A stretch of DNA of 64,000 nt from Diphasiastrum complanatum. Its lineage: Eukaryota > Streptophyta > Lycopodiopsida > Lycopodiales > Lycopodiaceae. Position numbers and translations under genes: made by a program. Shown in pieces: positions 49,201 through 58,691 of this stretch. The notes under the pieces are model-generated. The model saw only the letters and a list, made by a program, of their open reading frames with translations. It searched no databases and had not been told where the DNA came from. Each line of letters starts with the position of its first letter. Within the stretch, counting starts at the first letter, position 1. Where the stretch lies: contig MU832153.1 in NCBI GenBank assembly GCA_029204225.1, positions 20,604 to 84,603 of the forward strand. Reading direction: 5' to 3'.

Positions 49201-52200
49201 TTGCGCGAGTCGCCTCCATGCGGATCAAAGGGAGCGCGCCTCCCAACCTCTTTCAAAGAGTTGAGTGAAAAAAAGAAAGGAGTAGATGTCAAATCAAAGG
49301 GAGATACATGTACAAATATCATCCCCCCATCAGCAAACGCCGACCTGCAGGCCTTTAGATCGCGCAGAAGATCGGATCACACTGCTACTGCAGCCGCAGA
49401 GGCCTCCACAAAAGTTTATTATAAAAAAAAAGATAAAGGGAAGGCTCTAAATCCCCCCCCCCCCCCCAACTCCGCTGCCTGTTCTCTACAGTCCGACAGT
49501 TCACAAGGCCAACTGTAGAACTAACCTTGACTGTCCGTACAGTTTGCAGGCCTGTCTATCAACGAGACTGTCAACAAAGATCATAAAATTGATTTCAACC
49601 TGTGAAGGTTTCACAAAGGTAGGGGAGGTAAACACAAAAGTTTTACAAGGCTCCAAGGCTAACAGAAGTTAGCTTAGAACTCTAAGCCATCTTTAAGTTT
49701 GTTCTTGCAAAAACCAAATCCAAAGATTTGCATAAGAACAAAACTCAATTAATAAAAAGCCAAAATAAAGAAATTAGGCTTTTAACCAACATACAACCTT
49801 TTCAAGGACTTCCTTGAACAAGGATTTAAAAAACAAAACAGCCACATTCCCTTGTAAAGGAATACCAAACCGAAAAGACACAAAGAGAAACGTGTACACC
49901 TTATAGAAATCGATGGCTTTGATACCAGTTGTTACAACTCCCTAGGATCATCGACTGCCTTGAAGGTTCCGCACACCCCATGCCAATGACGACGCACCGT
50001 AACCGCCCAACCGTAGGGTCACAACCGACCCACCGCACGTGCTCTCCATCCACAGTGAATGGAAAGAGGGAAACCCCACCACTATATAGGCATAGCACAG
50101 TGGGTCCCATCAAGCACGGTCCTGCCGGTGACACGTGACCACCTAGGATGGTGACGCGTGGCACCTAGACATGTCGATAACTCCAGTCCTGCGTCATGCT
50201 CCTTGCGATCCTGCGTCATGCCCCTTGCGAGGCCGTCACTGAAGGGCATACCGTTATGGTACATAACACCAACCCCTTTACCCTTTTGGCCACATGGAGC
50301 TTGCCTTTGTCCTTGCCCGCCCTTGCCATTGGCCTTTGAACTTCTTGAATTTGCGCTTATCCCAAGGCATTTGGCCCCCCTTGGCCTTGACCACTTGAGG
50401 TTCCCGCAGCAGGTTCATGGGACTTCTTCCCATCTTCATAATAAAGAGCCATCTGAATGGCATTCTGAACAATGTGTGTTTGCTCCTTTCACACAAAAGG
50501 CCACATAAATACATAGGCACATTCTCAGGAATCGTCAGCAACGCCTCTCGATACCGATCAACATATTCTTGAACCGATCAATTGTCTTGCTTGAGACCTG
50601 TCCACTGTTGCATGGCTCGATTCTTTTCATCTAGAAGCACCCAATTTTGCACAAACATCTGTCGAAATGTGTTACAATCTCAACTTACTGCAAACCTCCA
50701 GGTGTCGGTTAACCACAAGAGACCGAACGATTCACGTTCCACCCCGCCGTAGGACCTAATCCGGGTCCTGCCCTGGCCTGTGACCGTATCAAGTGGGATC
50801 CGACTTCCATCCTAGACGGCGTCCCATACCACCACCTAGGCTTTCAGCCATCTCCTGCCCCAAGCTAGCATACATCCTGGCCGAGCACACGCTCTCCATC
50901 CACCTCCTCCTAGGTAGATAGAATGGATGGCAAATGAGTCCTCCTCCCCTTGTATACCTCCAAGGAGAGAGACTCCAAGCCATGTGCACACCTAGATCAT
51001 GACACGTGGCAACCATGCAAGTTCACGAGTCACCGGTCAAGTCTATAGGCCCAGTCATCGTCCAGTCTCAAGTTTAGGGTTGGGACCCAAGGAGTTGGGT
51101 CCCTAACATTCCCTCTTCCTTAAAAAATTCTTGATTTAAGGAAGGAAACCAGGGAACCTCTGTTTAAGGTCATGTTCCTTTTCCCAAGTATCATCATCCT
51201 CAGAACTTCCTTTCCAACGAACCAAGTACTCAGTTACCTGCCGGTTCTTGAGCCCACATTGACGTACATCAACAATGGCCTGTGTTTCAGTAGGTACAAA
51301 GGATGTCAGGTGTGGCCAAGGTAATAGAGTAGATTTTGTAAATAATTACTGGAGGCATTGGTGGTCTATGATAAGATCAACTGAACTAAGTCTTCCTGAA
51401 GTATCAAGTCATCCTTTCCACCAAGTCGTTCCTTTAAACGACTAAAGTGAAATACTGGATGAACTTTAACTCCTTGAGGTAGCTCCAGCTGATAGGCATT
51501 CTGATGGAGTTTCTTTACTATACGGAATGGCACTGCATAACAAGGTGATAACTTAGGACATTTTCCAGTCTTTATACCTTAGAATCTTTTGGGATTCTAA
51601 GATATACCCAAGCCCCCTCATAGACCCTAGGTAGCCGCTTTTGATTAGCGTAAAATTGGGCTCTATCTTGAGCCGTTTTTCCGTTCTCGCGAGGAACATG
51701 CAACATTTCTTGCATGTCATGCAGGAAATCTACTGCTGCTTTAACCTTGAGGCCTTTGAGGCCCACTGAAATGGGAGCCCTAGGCTGGAAACCATACATA
51801 AGAGAAAATGGACTAAACCCCGTCGTAGAGTGCTTGGCGCTGTTATACGCAAACTCAATCATTGGAAGGTACCTTTCCCAATCCGACTGTCTTCTGGCAA
51901 CATATGCTCGAAGCATATCTTCCATAGATTGGTTTGTCCTCTCTGTCTGACCATCCGATTCAGGATGATTTGATGATCCCAAACTTAAAGTGGTCACTAA
52001 TTTCTCAAAGACCGCTTGCCAGAATTTGCCAATGAACTTAGCATCTCGATCACTAACAATGTCATTCGGCAAACCAAACAACCTGAACAACTTTTCAACG
52101 AAAAGTTGAGCAAGTTCAGAAGCTTTGACAGTTTGCTTGGTTGGTATGAACTGCGCCATTTTAGTTAACCTATCAACTATTACCCAAATGGCATCATTTT

Positions 52201-55200
52201 GCTTCCCCGTCCGAGGTAGCCCAACCACAAAGTCCATGGAAATGCTTTCCCACTTTCTTTCGGGAATTTCCAAGGGCATTAACAAACCAGCTGCCTTAAG
52301 TCTTTCAGCTTCATTAACTTGGCATTGTGCACACTTGCGAACATATGCCTCCACTTGACTTTTTAAGTTTGGCCAGTAAAAGTTCCTTTTTACTAAGTCA
52401 AGCATCCTTTGTGAGCCAGGTTGCCCTGCACACGGGCTGTCATGACATTCATGCAGGATTTGAGCCCTTATATCATCATTTTCTGGCACACAAACTTTTC
52501 CATTCCGGAAAAGCAACCCATTCCTAATGGAATAGTCTCTCTGTATCTTGTCCTGAGGAGAAATCTTGGAATCTTGCATTCCAAGCTCATCACTAGATCT
52601 AGAAGAACCTGCCAGGACGTCTAGCCAAATACGACCGAAGTACCTATCGGTCTTCCGACTGTGTTTAGATTGCATATCAACAATTTGTTGCTGTGATTGT
52701 TAATTGCAAGCAACAAGGCATCAGGATCTAAGGTAGAGGTAGATATCGTGACCTCTTTACCAGGGGACATAGGCTGTGTGGTAGGAGTAGGATCCATTTT
52801 ACAAGGAGAAGAGAGGTGAATTAAGAAAAAGATGATGGAAGAGAATCAAAAGCTACTCAAGGAAGGTAGATACAAAGCTACTCTTGCTGTCTCTTCACAA
52901 ACCAAATGGTATTGTCCATGGCTGCTAAGAGGAATAAGAGAGAGCAAAGAGAAGGATGCACCACCACCTCCACCTTTTTTCACCAAAAAATCTAGCATAG
53001 GAGAGGTATGCCTCCCTCTCCATGCTTGTTCTACCCCTGCCAAGTGGCTTTGCTTTGCCAACTAGGCATCCACCTCAGCCCCCTTTCCAACTCCTAGCAA
53101 CCTGACAGCCCCCCCTCTCCCCTTCTTTCCAGACAGTGCAGCGCTTGAAAACAGAGATGAAAGAAAGTGCATTATTTGCTATCGGGAGGGTCCTAAAAGA
53201 GCCACCCAATGATCAGAAGGGGGTCGGAATAGGAGAGCGCTGCCTTCTGCCACCTGTCCGGGCCAGGACAGTGCCACGTGGCAGATTTACAAAGTACTTT
53301 TTGTTGACCAACCAGGCAGCGATCTACAACTTGGAAGTTTTTTTGCGCTGAGGAGGGCCCATCGCAGCAGATCCCAAGCGGAACAAATTTCCAAAAGCCT
53401 GCCACCTGTCCTTTCCTGGACAGTGCCACGTGGCAGGTCCTTTTTGGGCCCCCAACTATTTTTTTTAAAAACTTTTTTCCCTCAAATTTACGAAAAAACA
53501 GCAGAAAGAAGAACGCTAAAATGTGCATAAAAATGCATTTTTAGCCCGTTTTGAATTCCGTGAGAGGCATCATAAATTACAAGAAATCTTCTATGGATCA
53601 ACGCACCTGCTTTCAGCATGCAGTGGCTCTGATACCATATGTTACAATCCCAACTTACTGCAAACCTCCAGGTGCCGGTTAACCACAAGAGACCGAACGA
53701 TCCATGTTCCACCCCGCTGTAGGACCTAATCCAGGTCCACCCACCATGCCCTGGCCTGTGACTGTATCAAGCGGGAGTTAGTCCGACTTCCATCCTAGAC
53801 GGCGTCCCATACCACCACCTAGGCTCTCAGCCATTTCCTGCCCCAAGCTAGCATACATGCTGGCCGTGCAGACGCTCTCCATCCACCTCCTCCTAGGTAG
53901 ATAAAATGGATGGCAAATGAGTCCTCCTCCCCTTGTATACCTCCAAGGAGAGAGACTCCAAGCCATGTGCACACCTAGATCATGACATGTGGCAACCATG
54001 CAGGTTCACGAGTCACCGGTCAAGTCTACAGGCCCAGTCTCAAGTTTCTCGCAACCTAATAACCTATCCATGACAATATCAATAATTGATTGAGGAAAGT
54101 GGCCATAGTCACCATACACAACTTCTCCTCTTGAAATTGCATTCTCTAGAGCATTCTCATGAAATTGGATGTATCTACTTGTTACTAGACTTTCTATGAC
54201 ATCTGTAAACCCCAAAAACCCTCAAAAACACATTTTCAAAAAAAAAAGAAACCTAAATTTTTTTTCCCGTTTTGAACCTGAACCATGTTAGAAGTAATAA
54301 ATGATAATGTTAGTTTCCCATAGGTTACTTTGACCCAAAAGGTCGAGACTTGTGTAACCATGGGTTAGGTTTATTATTTAGATCATGTTAAGTCAGTTTT
54401 AGTTGAGTTGGACCCAATTTTGGTCCAGTAGTAATTCGTGGGTCCAAGTAAAGTCTAATTATGTTAAGGGAACCCTATCTTGACTTTTGGGGGTGTCCTA
54501 TAATTAGTAGTGGGTCTTGGAAGATTCTAGAACTTAGAGTTTGGAAGAGTCTAGGCCCTTGGAAGGCCTATTTATATGTACTCTTTGTTCATTTGTAATT
54601 CATTCCCTTGCAAGCATTGCTACTACTTTCTCTCTCCTTGAGGGCGCCTAACCCTCTCCCTCTTCTTCTTGTTCCTCTTTTTCTTCTTCTTGTATATGGA
54701 GATTGAATGTTAGAAGGATCTTGGCACTTTGATTTCCTACATGGTATCAGAGCCATGGATCTTCTATGCTTGATTTAGGGCGCCCTACCAAAAAAGATCA
54801 TCTTCACTTAGGGATCACAAAAATTCAGCACCTTTGCTGATTTTTTGGAGCGAAGATCCATTTTTTGACTCTTTTCCGTTTTGCAGGAGGGCACCACACA
54901 TCAAAGAAGATAACATGATTTTGGGCGCCCAAAAATCAGGTTGTTGTTTGCTGATTTTTCAGGTTGCAGGAAGGCGCCATTAATTATCTTCTTCGGGGCT
55001 TCTTTTAGGTCGCCCACATCCGTGTAGGTTTATCCTACTTCCGTTGGTCCACTGCTGCCCTATTTTTCAGATTTGCTCCTTTGCAGGAGGGTGCCCATCT
55101 ACAAGCAATTTCTATTCTTTTGATTTGGCTGAAAAATCAGCACCCTTGTTGATTTTACAAAGTGAAGATCTGCTTCTTTTTGCTTGTTTCCAGGTGTGGA

Positions 55201-58200
55201 AGAAGGCGCTAATTTTTTTGTGATGATCCGATTACATTCCGAGGCTGAAAATTGGACAGCATATTACTATTTGTAGGGTGTTGCAACAGCCCTATCCGTG
55301 TGTGTATTGTTCACACTTTTTGGCAAGAAAGAAGGGTTCCGAAAAAAGCTTTGTTGGAGGCTAACCTGATTCTTTGCTTGCTGGTTTTTGAGTTTGTAAT
55401 GCAATTTCAGGCTGAAATTTTCGGCACACAGGCTTGTAGGAGGGCGAGTTCTTACATCCATCTAATGTGTGGTTTCGACACATTTCGGTGCTGATTTGTC
55501 AGATTTGATACTTGCTGGTTTCTGTGTCTTTTAGGGCACATTTAGGGTTTGACAAAGTTTATCTTCTTGGCTGGTTCTTATGGCAAGAGATTTGGGAGCA
55601 ATTCGTACTTGTTTAGGTGAATATATGTTGGATGGCACCAACTATTCTTCATGGAGTTGCAAGCTGAGATTTTGCATCGACGTGATGATCAAGATTTTAT
55701 CGGAAACAAGATCTATCTTATATTATTTGAGATTTTGCAAGACTTCTAAAAGTGCTTGGGAAACACTTATAAAGATGTACCGAATAATCATCATGCTTTC
55801 TCCTCTCTACTTCATCCTCTTTGAAGGTAGAAGAGCAAAGTCATGCAAAGTTTGATCATTGTTTTTCTACAAGTACAAGTTTGCATCGGAATGTTGGTAT
55901 GGTAAAACATTCTTCTTCTCTTGCGCCATTTGTTGCAAATGATGGATGCATTAGTGAAGAACTTTATGAGCAAGCTTCTCAAGATAATGTTTTGGAAAAG
56001 GCTGAAATCAAGCATTCTCTGAAGCCATTTTGTACTAATGGAGGAGGGGAAAAAATCATGTCAATTAGTACATTGGTTCCAAGTGGCATGTTGCTGGATT
56101 TTTTGGGTGTTCCAAGTGGCAAGCTGTTGGTTTTTTTCTTGAAGATGGTGGACACCAAATTCAGCCATGGTTTATTGATCATTTTTAGCCTATGTTACAT
56201 CGTGAGCATCCTATTATGCATCGGGAACGGCCTGCGGAAGGTTTTTGGACAGCAAGGTCCACATTTGGAACACTTTGGACAACAAAGTGTTGGTGATTTT
56301 GTGGCTGTTGGACAGCCTGCTACAGCCTCTTGCTGGTTGTCCGAGTCTTTGTGGGATAGCAAAGCATCTTTTTATCTTGGAGGAAACACACATGCCTCAC
56401 CAAAATCAGTACCTTATGCTGATTTTCATGTTTTGATGCTTAGTTCTTATGATGACGGTGTTGTCTTACCTAGTGTTGGTGAGCAGATCATTGATAGTAA
56501 GATTTGGGAGGATGTCATGGTAGAAGAGTATCATACTTTTCTTTATGTTTCTTGTGGTAAGAAGACTTATGGAATCATGTGGGAACCATTGATGGATTGC
56601 AAATCCATATTTCGGCTTGTGGCTGGTTTTTTGGTTACGTACTTTGGATGGAGCATGCTTGTCTTCACTCTTCGACTTGATGCTACCGCACTTCGTATTC
56701 TACATCTCTTCTACATCGGGCATGATTGGGGCTGAGATTTCGGCTACTTCGACTACTTCAAGCTGAAGTTTTTTTTGGCGGCATTAAGCTTGGACAGCAA
56801 GCTACATCTTTCTTTTTCTCCTACATGGAGTTTTGGGCAGCATGCAACACTTTGCATTTTTGTTGCAATTTTTCATACTTCGTGTCATGTTATGTTTTTT
56901 ACATTATCATTTAAGGAGGGTGTTAGAAGTAATAAATGATAATGTTAGTTTCCCATAGGTTACTTTGACCCAAAAGGTCGAGATTTTGTGTAACCATGGG
57001 TTAGGTTTATTATTTAGACCATGTAAAGTCAGTTTTAGTTGAGTTAGACCCAATTTTGGTCCAGTAGTAATTCGTGGGTCCAAGTAAAGTCTAATTATAT
57101 TAAGGGACCCTATTTTGACTTTTAGTATGGGTCTTGGAAGGTTCTAGAACTTAGAGTTTGGAAGAGTCGGCCCTTGGAAGGCCTATTTATATGTACTCTT
57201 TGTTCATTTGTAATTCATTCCCTTGCAAGCATTGCTACTACTTTCTCTCTCCTTGAGGGTGCCTAACCCTCTCCCTCTTCTTCTTCTTCCTCTTTTTCTT
57301 CTTCTTGTATATGGAGACTGAATGTTAGAAGGATCTCGGCACTTTGATTTCCTACAAACCAGACGTTTCATACGCATTTCAAACGCGTTTCAAACGACGT
57401 ACGAAACGAGCCCATGAAACATTGTAATCGATAGGTAGCTTCAACAATCATCTCTAACTCATCGGTAATTCCACACATTCCAAAGGCCTTTTCATTTCTG
57501 TAGCCAGTTTTCCACCGCATCTGTGATTCTTACCGCTATTTCACTTGTAAACTTTGGAGGTTTCAAGTCCTTAATGGACGTCAACTTGCGCTTCTTGCCA
57601 AGATCTGCATCTCTTTCAGTTGAACCAGGCTCACCACCCAAATTCCCTGTAGCACTTACTCTTTCAGGTGCATGGCCAGGTTTCAATTGTTTTAAGATCT
57701 GCTTTAACATTTGCTCCATGCCATCAACTTTGGCAGAAAGTGCATTGATCCTCTGAGAATCATGTGTAGTATCACTAGAAGATGCCATAGCAAAAACTAG
57801 CCAGAAAACACCATCAAACGAAGGTTGTGGCAGCTATAGATGTATCTTAACAGCAGGTCCAGTCACATGTATGAGGGCAGTAGAAGATATGCAAGCAATG
57901 AAGGCCTGCAGATTAAATCCTATGGAAGAATCACTTCAACAGTAAACTGCACAACATATAACTACAATATGAAGAGGCTCAAAACTGGACTGCCCAATGA
58001 TGTGACCTAATGCCAAAGTCATGCCAAATAGGGGCTTAAGAGCCTAGAGCATTAGGTTTAATATCAAATAATAATCAAGGGGCCCATAGCCCAAGTTATT
58101 GTACACCAAATAGGGGCTTAAGAGCCCTAAACATTAGGTTAAATAACAAATTGGCAAGTTACATTGATATTTAGGGTGATCTTTGACACGAAAGATTTGG

Positions 58201-58652
58201 ACAAGCCTAAAATCGCATGAGAACTTTGAGCATGCTCTACATTCAAACAATCTGACCAAATGCTATCTAGGTGGGCATACTGAGACATGGGAATTCAAAG
58301 TTCAAAGATTCCAAAGATAGAAGAGTGTATTAATCACCACATTATGTTTGGGAAAAATGCATACATAGTTACCATGTTGGGAAGCATTCTCACTCTCACA
58401 AGTGCAAGATAGTGTACTTTTAGAACTCACCTTATCTCATACAGAAGTATATGCATATGATATCTATATCGGTACTGCAATTGAAAGGCATTAACCAATT
58501 TAACATAGCTTGATATAATTTCTGGTCAATCTTCAAGATATTTCTGAAAGCCATGCGTTTTTTGCATTCAATTTTGAAGCATACTGATTACAACTAATGC
58601 GGTGATGCAAAATCAGGTCTGTTAATCTTGGCTAAATTTGCAAGAAAGCTTT

Positions 58653-58691
<39 letters not shown>

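Larger units (their letters stand above)
44250..50268 (-). mobile_element. Gypsy D1, 3'-truncated Ty3/Gypsy element
   Basis: From right to left on the minus strand: 5' LTR (50268-49930), primer site, leader, gag, knuckle and protease, RT, RNase H and most of integrase. It ends abruptly at about 44250 within the integrase C-terminal part, where Copia D begins; there is no 3' LTR. Long open frames remain (RT-RNase H over 1.2 kb), so it is younger than remnant G. D2 is a close relative, with very similar integrase wording. Confidence 0.85.
50670..54048 (-). mobile_element. Gypsy D2, internally deleted Ty3/Gypsy element
   Basis: It has two related LTRs in the same orientation (50670-51108 and 53640-54048), a primer site at the right and a polypurine tract at the left (minus strand AAGGAAGAGGGAA). 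Internally only the gag start and the integrase remain. The rest of gag, protease, RT and RNase H are gone, and the missing part must exceed 3 kb by comparison with D1. It could not move on its own. Confidence 0.85.
54286..57356 (+). mobile_element. Element E: non-autonomous Copia-derived LTR element, 3,071 bp
   Basis: It has two near-identical LTRs (54286-54741 and 56921-57356) and the target duplication AACCA at 54281-54285 and 57357-57361. A primer site follows the 5' LTR directly and a polypurine tract (tttaaggaggg) precedes the 3' LTR. Internally it carries a Copia gag start and a fused ORF of pol vestiges; protease, integrase core and RT are missing. Everything needed in cis for mobility by another element's proteins is present. 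A second copy lies at 62213 onward. Confidence 0.92.

Noticed and set aside
49440-49480. C16 tract as an origin or structural site
   Set aside because: An isolated homopolymer in a retroelement leader, with nothing else to support a function.
47045-49518. + strand open frames over Gypsy D1
   Set aside because: They are antisense shadows of the gag and protease frames or of the leader.
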